A DNA stretch of 64,000 nt from Pseudomonas beijingensis (GTDB lineage Bacteria > Pseudomonadota > Gammaproteobacteria > Pseudomonadales > Pseudomonadaceae), in NCBI RefSeq assembly GCF_030687295.1, contig NZ_CP117425.1:3910001-3974000 (forward strand), written 5' to 3'. The notes beneath the pieces are model-generated. The model made no database searches and was not told where the DNA came from. It was given only the letters and a program-made list of their open reading frames with translations. The position numbers and the translations under genes were made by a program. How positions within the stretch are numbered: the first letter of the stretch is position 1; each line of letters starts with the position of its first letter. Below, one piece after another: positions 8,235 to 16,104 of this stretch.

Positions 8235-8882
8235 ATGCCCCTTTCCCTGGCCAAAATGCGCCGCCAGTACACCCTCAATGGACTGGATGAAGCCCAGGCA
8301 CCCGACGATCCCATGGCTTTGTTCACGCTCTGGATGCAACAGGCCCGCGACACCGAAAGTCCACCCGTGGAAGCCAACGCCATGGCCCTGGCGACGGTGG
8401 ACGAACAGGGTCGGCCTCATTGTCGGATCTTGTTGCTCAAGGGCTTCGACGCCCAGGGTTTTTCGTTTTTCGGCAACTACGACAGTGCCAAGGGCCAGGA
8501 TCTGGCGGCCAATCCCTGGGCGGCCATGACGTTTTTCTGGCCGGGGCTGGAGCGGCAAGTGCGCATCGAAGGGCCGGTCCACAAACTCGATCCAGCGCTG
8601 TCGGATGCCTACTTCGAGTCCCGTTCCGTAGGCAGTCGCCTGGGTGCCTGGGCGTCGCCACAAAGTCGCCCTCTGGCGGATCGGGCCGCGCTGGAAACCT
8701 TGCTGGCGCAGACTGAACAACGCTTCGCCGATCAGCCCGTGCGGCGTCCCGACCATTGGGGCGGCTATTGCCTGCGGCCCGAACGCCTGGAGTTCTGGCA
8801 GGGCCGCGCCGACCGTTTGCACGATCGGCTCGACTACCGTCTGCAAGACGGCTCCTGGCAACGTAGTCGCCTGGCACCCTGA
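8235..8882 (+). CDS. pdxH: Pyridoxamine/pyridoxine 5'-phosphate oxidase
   Basis: A 215-residue protein from ATG 8235; an in-frame GTG five codons upstream lacks a ribosome site, while GGAG precedes the ATG. FMN-binding and catalytic signatures are seen: the N-terminal [63 protein letters not shown] and the C-terminal RLAP. The enzyme oxidises PNP or PMP to PLP using oxygen. The anaerobic-looking promoter and denitrification neighbours are odd for an oxygen-dependent oxidase. It may be a second pdxH copy, but the rest of the genome is not visible. Confidence 0.93.
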   Translation: MPLSLAKMRRQYTLNGLDEAQAPDDPMALFTLWMQQARDTESPPVEANAMALATVDEQGRPHCRILLLKGFDAQGFSFFGNYDSAKGQDLAANPWAAMTFFWPGLERQVRIEGPVHKLDPALSDAYFESRSVGSRLGAWASPQSRPLADRAALETLLAQTEQRFADQPVRRPDHWGGYCLRPERLEFWQGRADRLHDRLDYRLQDGSWQRSRLAP

Positions 8883-8894
8883 ATGGATGCCTTT

Positions 8895-8990
8895 GTAGGA
8901 GCTGCCGAAGGCTGCGATCTTTTGATCTTTCGCTTGAGACTCAAGTGGCCCTGGAAAGATCGCAGCCTCGCTACGCTCGGCAGCTCCTAC
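8895..8990. repeat. Third-family hairpin (GTAGGAGCTGCCGA type)
   Basis: The arms GTAGGAGCTGCCGA (8895-8908) and TCGGCAGCTCCTAC (8977-8990) enclose a second stem of AGGCTGCGATCTTT and AAAGATCGCAGCCT. This differs from the TGTGGGAGC and TGTGGCGAGG families elsewhere in the window. It lies between pdxH and moaB and is a likely terminator. Confidence 0.85.
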
Positions 8991-9028
8991 GGGAATAGGA
9001 TCGTTCTTGCATGGGGTGCCAAGGGAGG

Positions 9029-9044
9029 TACCTCCAAGGAGGAA
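9029..9044 (+). promoter_or_regulatory. Weak NarL-like heptamer pair upstream of moaB
   Basis: TACCTCC-AA-GGAGGAA partly fits the NarL 7-2-7 pattern, and a back-to-back GGAGGTACCTCC palindrome overlaps it. It is about 65 bp before the moaB ATG. Nitrate control of molybdopterin genes is plausible, but the right half deviates from consensus. Confidence 0.3.
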
Positions 9045-9103
9045 TAGGCCGGGCAACGATTGCGGTTCAGGCTGGGCCATCTTTTCTGACAGGACGGCTG
9101 ATC

Positions 9104-9658
9104 ATGGCCCATCTGACGCAACGCCTCTTTCAACCGCTGAACATCGCGGTCCTTACCATTAGCGATACTCGAACCTTCGACACCGACACCTCGGGCCAGA
9201 CCCTGGCGGATCTGCTGCAAACCGCTGGGCACGTGCTCATCGACCGTGGGCTGGTGAAGGACGATATCTACCAGATCCGTGCCCAGGTCTCCCAATGGAT
9301 CGCCGACCCCAAGGTGCAGGTGGTGCTGATGACCGGCGGCACCGGTTTTACCCCGCGCGACAACACGCCCCAAGCGGTGGCGCCGTTGCTGGACAAACAG
9401 GTGGACGGTTTCGGCGAACTGTTCCGCCAGGTGTCGCTGGCTGAGATCGGCATGTCCACCCTGCAATCCCGCGCTTTGGCGGGCATGAGCAATGGCGTGC
9501 TGGTGTGCTGCTTGCCGGGTTCGCCGGGCGCTTGTCGGACCGGTTGGGAGCAGATCCTGGCGGGGCAATTGGACAGCCGCACCGGCCCGTGCAATTTCAC
9601 CCCGCATCTCAAGCCCCAGGACGGCATCGCCCCGACGGCGTGCGAGACGCGCTCGTGA
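9104..9658 (+). CDS. moaB: Molybdopterin adenylyltransferase-type protein MoaB
   Basis: A 184-residue protein of the MogA/MoaB fold. It shows the ISDTRTFDTDTSGQTLADLL opening, the nucleotide-binding MTGGTGFTPRDNTP motif and CCLPGSPGACRTGWE near the end. It adenylylates molybdopterin before molybdate insertion. The start at ATG 9104 gives the family length. Its stop overlaps the GTG start of moeA by 4 bp, indicating coupled translation. It should supply cofactor to NarG. Confidence 0.93.
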   Translation: MAHLTQRLFQPLNIAVLTISDTRTFDTDTSGQTLADLLQTAGHVLIDRGLVKDDIYQIRAQVSQWIADPKVQVVLMTGGTGFTPRDNTPQAVAPLLDKQVDGFGELFRQVSLAEIGMSTLQSRALAGMSNGVLVCCLPGSPGACRTGWEQILAGQLDSRTGPCNFTPHLKPQDGIAPTACETRS

Positions 9659-10890
9659 GCGGCCGGGTATGCGACAGCGGCGTGCTGATGCCGGTGGATG
9701 AAGCGATCCGGCATCTGCTCGACCAGGCACCGCCGCCACCGCCCGTGCAACGAGTCGGCCTTGATCAAGCCCTGGCGCGGGTGTTGGCCGCCGATATCGT
9801 GTGCCCGGTGAACCTGCCGGCCTGGGACAACAGCGCGATGGACGGCTATGCCCTGCGGGCCGCTGACCTGCCGGTTGATGGCGGCTACCTGGCGTTGGCC
9901 GGGCGCATCGCCGCCGGTGACGGGCCGGGCGAACCGTTGCAGGCCGGGCAGGTCGTGCGGATTTTTACCGGCGCGCCGCTGCCTCCGGGGGCCGACACGG
10001 TGGTGCCACAGGAAAGCTGCCAGGTCGACGGCGAGCGAGTCTGGCTGCCATCGGTCAACAGCGGTGACCATGTTCGCAAGGAAGGCGAAGAGCTGCGTCG
10101 AGGTGATCGGCTGCTCGAAGCGGGCACGCGTCTGCGCGCCCAGGAACTGGGTTTGCTCGCCGGTGCCGGCGTCCCTCAGGTGGACGTCTATCGCCCCTTG
10201 CAAGTGGGCTTGCTCAGCAGCGGCAATGAGCTGCGCGAACCGGGCGAGCCACTGGCGCTAGGGCAGATCTACAACAGCAATCGCCATAGCCTCGCCGCGC
10301 TGTTGCGTGGCTGGGGTGTTGAGGTGCATGACTTCGGGGTCATGCCCGACCAGTTATCGGCCAGTCGACAAGCGTTGCGCCTGGCCGCGGCCGAATGTGA
10401 TGTGCTGATCACATCGGGCGGTGTCTCGGTGGGCGAAGAGGACCACCTCAAGCAAGCCATCGAAGCCCTGGGCAGCATCGACCTCTGGCGCCTGGCGATC
10501 CAGCCGGGCAAGCCCCTGGCCTTTGGCGATGTGGCGGGAAAACCTTGGATCGGGCTGCCGGGTAATCCGTCGGCGGCGTTGATTACGGCGCTGATCGTCG
10601 TGCGGCCGTTCCTGTTCCGGGCCCAGGGTATGGACAAGGTCCTGCCGGTGCCGTTGCAACTCCCGGCCGGGTTCGACTGGCTCAAGCGCAACCGACGTCG
10701 ACAGTACCTGCGCGCCAGATTGGTTGCGGATGCCAACGGTCACCTGTGCGTGGAGCTGCACCCGCAGCAAAGTTCGGCAATGCTGACGGCCGCGTGCTGG
10801 GCCGATGGGCTGGCGGTGGTGGAGTGTGAGGCGCAACTGCACAAGCACGACAAGGTGCTGTACCTGCCATTCTCCGACCTGATGCATTGA
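9655..10890 (+). CDS. moeA: Molybdopterin molybdenumtransferase MoeA
   Basis: A 411-residue protein from GTG 9655, overlapping moaB; an ATG at 9688 is an alternative. Family landmarks are WDNSAMDGYALRA, RIFTGAPLPPGADTVVPQE, LLSSGNEL, the active-site segment ITSGGVSVGEEDHLK and the PGNPSAALI strand. MoeA inserts molybdate into adenylylated molybdopterin. With moaB it forms a cofactor module directly upstream of the ubiUVT genes, the same arrangement as P. aeruginosa moaB1-moeA1. Confidence 0.94.
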   Translation: MSGRVCDSGVLMPVDEAIRHLLDQAPPPPPVQRVGLDQALARVLAADIVCPVNLPAWDNSAMDGYALRAADLPVDGGYLALAGRIAAGDGPGEPLQAGQVVRIFTGAPLPPGADTVVPQESCQVDGERVWLPSVNSGDHVRKEGEELRRGDRLLEAGTRLRAQELGLLAGAGVPQVDVYRPLQVGLLSSGNELREPGEPLALGQIYNSNRHSLAALLRGWGVEVHDFGVMPDQLSASRQALRLAAAECDVLITSGGVSVGEEDHLKQAIEALGSIDLWRLAIQPGKPLAFGDVAGKPWIGLPGNPSAALITALIVVRPFLFRAQGMDKVLPVPLQLPAGFDWLKRNRRRQYLRARLVADANGHLCVELHPQQSSAMLTAACWADGLAVVECEAQLHKHDKVLYLPFSDLMH

Positions 10891-10910
10891 CGGCAATTGA
10901 TTGCCGTCAA
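10887..10910. terminator. Perfect inverted repeat at the moeA stop
   Basis: The arms TTGACGGCAA (10887-10896) and TTGCCGTCAA (10901-10910) are separated by a TTGA loop, and the repeat begins inside the moeA stop codon. There is no strong T-run after it. It could be a weak terminator or attenuator between moeA and ubiU, or a protein-binding palindrome. Confidence 0.5.
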
Positions 10911-10971
10911 GGTCGCCGGCCGAGGGCTGGCTAGACTGGCGGCGCCCTTAGTTTCCTCACGAGGATGCCCC

Positions 10972-11967
10972 ATGCAACTGGTTTGCCCGGCAGGGAATCT
11001 GCCTGCCCTCAAAGCGGCGGTGCGCCAAGGCGCCGATGCCGTCTATGTCGGCTTTCGCGATGACACCAATGCCCGGCATTTCGCCGGGCTGAACATGGAC
11101 GACAAACAGTTCGACGCGGCTGTCGCGCATATCCGCCAGCACCAACGCAAGCTGTACGTGGCGGTCAATACTTATCCGCAACCCAAGGGCTGGGAGCGCT
11201 GGCAACGGGCCGTGGACCGTGCCGCCGATTTCGGCGTGGACGCCCTGATCGCCGCCGACCCCGGCGTGCTCAGCTACGCCAGCCAGCGCCATCCGAAACT
11301 GGCGCTGCACCTGTCGGTACAAGGCTCGGCGACCCACGCCGCGGCCCTGGCTTTTTACGCCCAGCGCTATGACATCCGTCGCGCTGTGCTGCCGCGGGTG
11401 CTGTCTTTGGCCCAGGTGCGGCAGGTGGCGGCGGGCAGCCCGGTGCCGATCGAAGTCTTCGGCTTCGGCAGCCTGTGCATCATGGCCGAGGGCCGTTGCC
11501 ACTTGTCTTCCTACATTACCGGCGAGTCGCCGAACCTGTGCGGCGTCTGCTCGCCCGCCAAGGCCGTGCGCTGGAGCGAGGACGCCCAAGGCCTCAGTGC
11601 ACGCCTGAGCGAGGTGCTGATCGACCGCTACACCCCCGAAGAGCCGGCCGGTTATCCGACCCTGTGCAAAGGCCGCTTCCTGGTGGGCGGCAAGCGCTTC
11701 CATGCGCTGGAAGAACCCACCAGCCTCGACACCCTCGACCTGCTGCCGGAACTGACGGCCATCGGCGTCGAAGCGGTGAAGATCGAAGGCCGCCAACGCA
11801 GCCCGGCCTACGTTGAACAAGTGACCCGGGTCTGGCGCGCCGCGCTGGACGCCCATCAGGCCGCGCCGCAACGGTTCCGGGTGCGGGAAGAATGGCGCCA
11901 GGTGCTGGCCGGTTTGTCCGAAGGCAGCCAGACCACCCTGGGTGCCTACCATCGATCATGGCAATGA
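10972..11967 (+). CDS. ubiU: UbiU, U32-family oxygen-independent ubiquinone hydroxylation protein
   Basis: A 331-residue U32 'peptidase'-family protein from ATG 10972, the same length as E. coli UbiU (YhbU). Conserved cysteines appear in GFGSLCIMAEGRCHLSSY, in the following NLCGVCSP and in the later YPTLCKGRFLVGG. In this family such cysteines hold a 4Fe-4S cluster. UbiU works with UbiV to hydroxylate ubiquinone precursors without oxygen, probably using prephenate as donor. It heads the ubiU-ubiV-ubiT-DGC gene run, 81 bp after moeA. Confidence 0.92.
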   Translation: MQLVCPAGNLPALKAAVRQGADAVYVGFRDDTNARHFAGLNMDDKQFDAAVAHIRQHQRKLYVAVNTYPQPKGWERWQRAVDRAADFGVDALIAADPGVLSYASQRHPKLALHLSVQGSATHAAALAFYAQRYDIRRAVLPRVLSLAQVRQVAAGSPVPIEVFGFGSLCIMAEGRCHLSSYITGESPNLCGVCSPAKAVRWSEDAQGLSARLSEVLIDRYTPEEPAGYPTLCKGRFLVGGKRFHALEEPTSLDTLDLLPELTAIGVEAVKIEGRQRSPAYVEQVTRVWRAALDAHQAAPQRFRVREEWRQVLAGLSEGSQTTLGAYHRSWQ

Positions 11968-11977
11968 AGGAGGCCAG

Positions 11978-12868
11978 ATGAAACTCAGCCTGGGACCAGT
12001 CCTGTTTTACTGGGACAAAGCGCAACTGGGGAATTTCTACGCCGAGATGTCGGCCTTGCCGCTGGACGTGATTTACCTGGGAGAAACCGTGTGCTCGAAA
12101 CGCCGGGCGTTCTCCCTGGATCAGTGGTTGGGGTTGGCGCGCGAGCTGCAAGCGTGCAGCCAGGCACAGATTGTGTTGTCGAGTCTGACGCTGATCGAAG
12201 CGGCCTCGGAGCTGTCTTCGCTGCGACGCCTGTGTGACAACGGCCAATTGTTGGTGGAAGCCAACGACATGGGTGCGGTGCAGTTCCTCGCCGAACGCAG
12301 GCTGCCCTTTGTCGGCGGCCCGGCGTTGAACCTGTACAACGGTCATGCCTTGGGGCAATTGCTCGACAGCGGCATGATCCGCTGGGTGCCACCGGTGGAA
12401 TGTTCGGCGGCGTTGATCGGTGATGTGCTGGAGCAGGTTCGGGAGATGGGCCGCAAGGTGCCCGAAGTGGAGATTTTTTCCTATGGTCATCTGCCCTTGG
12501 CGTACTCGGCGCGCTGCTTTACCGCCCGAGCCGAAAACCGACCCAAGGACGACTGCCAGTTCTGTTGCATCAACTACCCCGACGGCCTGGCGTTGAGCAG
12601 TCAGGAAGGCCAACAGTTGTTCACCCTCAACGGCATCCAGACGATGTCCGGCGAGGTGACGAATCTGCTGGCCGATTACAACGCGCTGCTGGCTTGCGGC
12701 GCCGACGTACTGCGCCTGAGCCCGCGGGCTCAGGGCATGACCGAGGTGGTCACGGCCTTCGACAAGGTGCGCCAGGGCGAGGCACCACCGCTGTTCGTGG
12801 AGGGTTGCAATGGTTACTGGCACGGTCATGCCGGCATGTTGAAGGTAGAGGAGGTGGGCCTGTGTTGA
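11978..12868 (+). CDS. ubiV: UbiV, U32-family partner of UbiU
   Basis: A 296-residue U32-family protein from ATG 11978 with a strong AAGGAGG ribosome site 10 bp after ubiU. Cysteines that can ligate a 4Fe-4S cluster are seen in the ARCFTARAENRPKDDCQFCC region, plus an early ETVCSKRRAF. UbiV forms a complex with UbiU for oxygen-independent ubiquinone synthesis. The last 7 bp overlap the ubiT start. Synteny with P. aeruginosa PA3912-PA3913 supports the assignment. Confidence 0.92.
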   Translation: MKLSLGPVLFYWDKAQLGNFYAEMSALPLDVIYLGETVCSKRRAFSLDQWLGLARELQACSQAQIVLSSLTLIEAASELSSLRRLCDNGQLLVEANDMGAVQFLAERRLPFVGGPALNLYNGHALGQLLDSGMIRWVPPVECSAALIGDVLEQVREMGRKVPEVEIFSYGHLPLAYSARCFTARAENRPKDDCQFCCINYPDGLALSSQEGQQLFTLNGIQTMSGEVTNLLADYNALLACGADVLRLSPRAQGMTEVVTAFDKVRQGEAPPLFVEGCNGYWHGHAGMLKVEEVGLC

Positions 12869-13332
12869 GTCCGAAGAAGTGGCTGCTCAAAGGTGCCGAC
12901 CGTTTGCTGCCGCTGGTGGGCAAGGTGCCGTTCGTGGTGCAGCGGCTGACGTTGCAGCAGGCGCTCAATCGCTGCCTGGCCGAGCCGTTGCGCGATGGCG
13001 GGTTCGAGGTGCTGCGTGGGCGTTGGTTGTGCCTGCGCGTGCCTGACCTGAAGTTGTGCTGGTACCTGACCCTGGCGCGGGATGGGTTGCGCATCGTCGA
13101 GCACGCCGAGGCTCAGGTCACCATCAGCGGTAACTGGCGTGAGTTTCTGTTGTTGGCCAGCCGTCAGGAAGACCCGGATACGTTGTTTTTTCGTCGGCGG
13201 TTGGTGATTGAGGGGGATACTGAGTTGGGGTTGGCGTTGAAGAATTTGATCGACAGTCTTGATCCGGAGGTATTGCCGCCGTGGCTTTGGCGCAATCTGG
13301 AGCGGGCGGGCAAGGGGTTGGCGACGGTCTGA
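12862..13332 (+). CDS. ubiT: UbiT, SCP2-domain ubiquinone accessory protein
   Basis: A 156-residue protein starting at GTG 12862 behind a GAGGAGG ribosome site, overlapping ubiV. It has a single SCP2 (sterol carrier) fold, with a hydrophobic N-terminal helix and the RLVIEGDTELGLALKNLIDS segment typical of the family. UbiT is the anaerobic counterpart of UbiJ and is thought to hold lipophilic quinone intermediates. Its stop overlaps the ATG of the next gene by one base. Confidence 0.9.
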   Translation: MLSPKKWLLKGADRLLPLVGKVPFVVQRLTLQQALNRCLAEPLRDGGFEVLRGRWLCLRVPDLKLCWYLTLARDGLRIVEHAEAQVTISGNWREFLLLASRQEDPDTLFFRRRLVIEGDTELGLALKNLIDSLDPEVLPPWLWRNLERAGKGLATV

Positions 13333-13697
13333 TGAAAGCCCCGAGTGTGTTGCCTCTGGTGTATTCGTGTTCCGGTTGTTCCAATGTGGCGCAACTGGCC
13401 AATACCGTTGCGTTGCGGCTGGATCGTGCGGGCCTGGCTGAGATGTCTTGCATTGTCGGGGTGGGTGGGGGTGTGCCGCCGCTGGTTGACAAGGCGCGGT
13501 CGGGGCGGCGGATCATTGCGTTGGATGGGTGTCCGTTGCAGTGTGTCCAGGCGTGTTTGCGGCAGCATGATTTGGTGGCGGATGTGCATGTGATTCTGAA
13601 CCAGCTGGGTTTGCGCAAGCGGTTTGGGGTGGATTGCGGTGAGCGCGATATGGCGTTGGTGTTTTCGCGGGTGGTTGCGTTGGTTGATGTGGGTTAG
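13332..13697 (+). CDS. DGC-domain putative zinc-binding protein
   Basis: A 121-residue protein overlapping the ubiT stop by one base. It carries cysteine motifs CSGCSN at the N-terminus and DGCPLQC in the middle, the hallmark of the DGC (putative zinc-binding) family; a conserved CGERDM follows near the end. GGC-rich third positions give way to more TTG/GGG-type codons here than in upstream genes. Its biochemical function is unknown. Tight coupling to ubiUVT suggests a role in anaerobic quinone synthesis or metal/sulfur supply to UbiU/UbiV, which is inference. Confidence 0.8.
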   Translation: MKAPSVLPLVYSCSGCSNVAQLANTVALRLDRAGLAEMSCIVGVGGGVPPLVDKARSGRRIIALDGCPLQCVQACLRQHDLVADVHVILNQLGLRKRFGVDCGERDMALVFSRVVALVDVG

Positions 13698-13704
13698 GGG
13701 TGGG

Positions 13705-14490
13705 TGAATATCCATTTCTTCGGTAACGGCGGCTTATGGTTCCGCCCTGACGGCGGGTCACTTTTGAAGAGCCCGGAAGCCGGCCCAGTCAAAAGTAACC
13801 AAAACGCTTTTGCCCCACCACTCGGCACCTCGCCTAGGCTCGGTGTGCCCTCACTCCGGCATTGCTCCGTGGGCCGCCGCGAAGGGCCATCCATGGCCCA
13901 GCGCGGCTATCCCGGCATCCATGCCGGGATGCCCACTGCGCAATGCCTGCGTTCGGCCAGCGTGGTTAACGGGGCGCCCGAGATCAACGTCCATCGCGAG
14001 GCGGCCTGATAGCCGACCTGGCTCTTGGTGGGATCGCGTTCCTCCTGTGGGAGCGGGCTTGCTCGCGAAGAGGCCAGCGCATTCAGCATCCGCGTCGATT
14101 GTGATACCGCTTTCGCGAGCAAGCCCGCTCCCACACTGGATTTTCAGCAGGCACAAAACTTATGTACGCCGCAGTATCCTTGTGGGGGGCTTGCTCGCGA
14201 AGAGGTCGGCACATTCAACATCTCCGTTGGTTGAACCACCGCAATCGCGAGCAAGCCCGCTCCCACACTCACCCCACAGGGGAAACTCGGTCTCATCCAG
14301 AACCAGGTCGGCTATAAGGCCGCCTCGCGATGGACGTTGATCTCGGGCACACCGAGCCTAGGCGAGGTGCCGAGTGGTGGGGCAGAAGCGTTTTTGGTTA
14401 CTTTTGACTGGGCCGGCTTCCGGGCTCTTCAAAAGTGACCCGCCGTAAGGGCGGAACCATAAGCAGCCGTAACCGAAGGAATGGATATTC
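13705..14490. repeat. Large composite inverted repeat with internal REP doublets
   Basis: Two outer arms of exactly 146 bp (13705-13850 and 14345-14490) are imperfect reverse complements, starting GAATATCCAT and ending ATGGATATTC. A second pair of arms (about 13977-14025 and 14300-14347) lies inside. The left side has an extra segment of about 126 bp (13851-13976) missing on the right. The centre holds two REP doublets (about 14043-14140 and 14179-14273). No convincing gene is present in these 786 bp. It separates the ubiT-DGC operon from dnrE. Confidence 0.9.
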
Positions 14491-14503
14491 ACACCAAAGA
14501 AAC

Positions 14504-15181
14504 CTACTGCTGATACCCCTCCAACCCATCCTCGGACAAGATACGAATCTGCCGCCGCTCCATGGCAATCAACCCCCCATCCACCAACCGATGAAGAATC
14601 CGCGAAAACGTCTCCGGCTGAATCCCCAGCTTGGAAGCCACCAGACGCTTGGACACCTGCAACACCACCTGACCATCCCGCGGATCCCGCTCCTGCAACA
14701 GGAAATTGATCACCCGCCGACTGGCACTGGCCAAGGTCAAGTTATCGATATCCTTGAGCCGCTGATGCAGATGAATGCTCATGCTCGCCAGGATCGCCAG
14801 GCAGACCTTAGGCTGGTCCTCCAGCGCCTTGCGATAATGCGTGCCCTCGATACTCACTAGCACACTGTCCTTGATCGCCGACGCACTGACCGGGTAGCAA
14901 CGGGCCTGGCTGAACAGCAGGGCCTCGGCGAAGGTCTGGCCGGGCTGGATGATTTCCACCAGGTTCTCCTGGCCCTCGCCGGTGACCCGGAACAGTTTGA
15001 TCTGGCCACTGACCAGCAAGAAAAACCGCTTGGCCGGATCGCCTTGGTGCATGAGCGTGCTATTGCAACCCAGGCGCTTGAGGACGGCCAGGTTGCAGAC
15101 GTCTTCAAATTCCCGCTCCGGCAATTGGCTGAACAGGTGATGACGGCGCAACAGTAAAACGATGGAAGGGTGGGTCAGCAT
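14504..15181 (-). CDS. dnrE: Second Dnr-type Crp/Fnr regulator (DnrE-like)
   Basis: A 225-residue Crp/Fnr-family protein with a strong GGAGG ribosome site before ATG 15181. It has an N-terminal effector domain (LMHQGDPAKRFFLLVSGQIKL), a dimer helix, and a winged helix with LGIQPETFSRILHRL, nearly the same recognition segment as Dnr at 2480-3163. It has no FNR-like N-terminal cysteine cluster, so oxygen sensing by Fe-S is unlikely. P. stutzeri has a paralogue called DnrE beside narXL, which matches this location. A NarL-like site lies upstream. Confidence 0.82.
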   Translation of the reverse strand: MLTHPSIVLLLRRHHLFSQLPEREFEDVCNLAVLKRLGCNSTLMHQGDPAKRFFLLVSGQIKLFRVTGEGQENLVEIIQPGQTFAEALLFSQARCYPVSASAIKDSVLVSIEGTHYRKALEDQPKVCLAILASMSIHLHQRLKDIDNLTLASASRRVINFLLQERDPRDGQVVLQVSKRLVASKLGIQPETFSRILHRLVDGGLIAMERRQIRILSEDGLEGYQQ

Positions 15182-15245
15182 GGCGTACCTCCGGGTGCCG
15201 TCATGGTAGAGCCCAAGTCGCCGCTGGCCTATGCCTCGGCTGGCC

Positions 15246-15261
15246 TACCTCGGAAGAGGGA
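15246..15261. promoter_or_regulatory. NarL 7-2-7 site upstream of dnrE
   Basis: TACCTCG-GA-AGAGGGA matches the NarL pattern TACCYMT-N2-AKRGGTA at 12 of 14 positions. It lies 65-80 bp before the dnrE start, which reads leftward. The gene for NarL is the next one upstream of dnrE, so nitrate-responsive activation of dnrE is plausible. Confidence 0.55.
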
Positions 15262-15320
15262 TGGGCCTCTCGATCAAGGCAAAACCCTGTGGGGAACGAA
15301 ATCCAGATCTGCTGCCAATC

Positions 15321-15445
15321 CCCTGTGGGAGCAAAGCTTGCTCGCGATAGCGGCGGCACATTCAACATTTTCGCAAGCTGAACTACCGCCATCGCGAGCA
15401 AGCTTTGCTCCCACAGGGCGTATGTTTTGCTCCCACAGGGCGTGT
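15321..15445. repeat. REP doublet with duplicated tail
   Basis: REP cores CCCTGTGGGAGCAAAGCTTG and its complement enclose a spacer. The right tail TTTTGCTCCCACAGGGCGT is repeated once more directly downstream. It lies between narL and dnrE, which are otherwise co-directional. Confidence 0.85.
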
Positions 15446-15456
15446 GTTTTACTGGG

Positions 15457-16104
15457 CTAGCCCGCCCCGCGCAAATGCTCCATCGCCCACACCGCCGCCT
15501 CGACCCGTGAACGCAAGCCGAGCTTGTGCAGCAGGTTCTTCACATGCACCTTGACCGTGCCTTCGGTGATGCCCAGCTTGTGGCCGATGACCTTGTTGCT
15601 GTAGCCGCCAGCGATGGTCTTGAGCACCTGGCGTTCACGCTCGGTCAGTTCCACATCGGCCTGGCGCGGTGGCGAGCGCAGGGCCTGGGCCATGACGCGG
15701 GTCAGGCCGGGGCTGATCACCAGGGCGCCGTTGAGGGCGTCGCGGATGTACTGGATCAGCAGCTCCGGCTCCATGTCCTTGAGCAGGTAACCGTTGGCGT
15801 CCAGGCGCAGGGCGTCGCGAATGTCGTCCTCGGCATCGGACACGGTGAACAGCAGCACCTTGCCGGTGTAGTGCATGGCGCGCAGGCGGCGCAGGGTCTC
15901 GATGCCGTTCATCTGCGGCATGTTGTTGTCCAGCAACACCAGGTCGGGCTTGAGCGGTTCGATCAGGGTCAGGGCTTCTTCGCCGTGGCTGGCTTCGCCA
16001 ACGATCTGCAAATCGTCTTCGAGCTCAAGCATCTGGCGGATCCCGCGACGCATCATCGGGTGATCGTCGACCAGTAGCAGGGTGTGGCGCAGGGGGGCGT
16101 TCAT
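15457..16104 (-). CDS. narL: NarL, nitrate/nitrite response regulator
   Basis: A 215-residue two-domain response regulator. The receiver has acidic residues near the start (LLVDDHPMMRR) and the phospho-acceptor Asp in LVLLDNNMPQMNG. The LuxR/NarL-type DNA-binding domain contains TERERQVLKTIAGGYSNK and GTVKVHVKNLLHKLGL. Its start overlaps the narX stop by 4 bp. NarL binds TACCYMT heptamers; candidate sites are found upstream of narK1 and dnrE. Confidence 0.95.
   Translation of the reverse strand: MNAPLRHTLLLVDDHPMMRRGIRQMLELEDDLQIVGEASHGEEALTLIEPLKPDLVLLDNNMPQMNGIETLRRLRAMHYTGKVLLFTVSDAEDDIRDALRLDANGYLLKDMEPELLIQYIRDALNGALVISPGLTRVMAQALRSPPRQADVELTERERQVLKTIAGGYSNKVIGHKLGITEGTVKVHVKNLLHKLGLRSRVEAAVWAMEHLRGAG

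Noticed and set aside
13698..14503. Several short open frames in the composite palindrome
   Set aside because: They follow from REP sequence, repeat in other REP regions and have no start signals.
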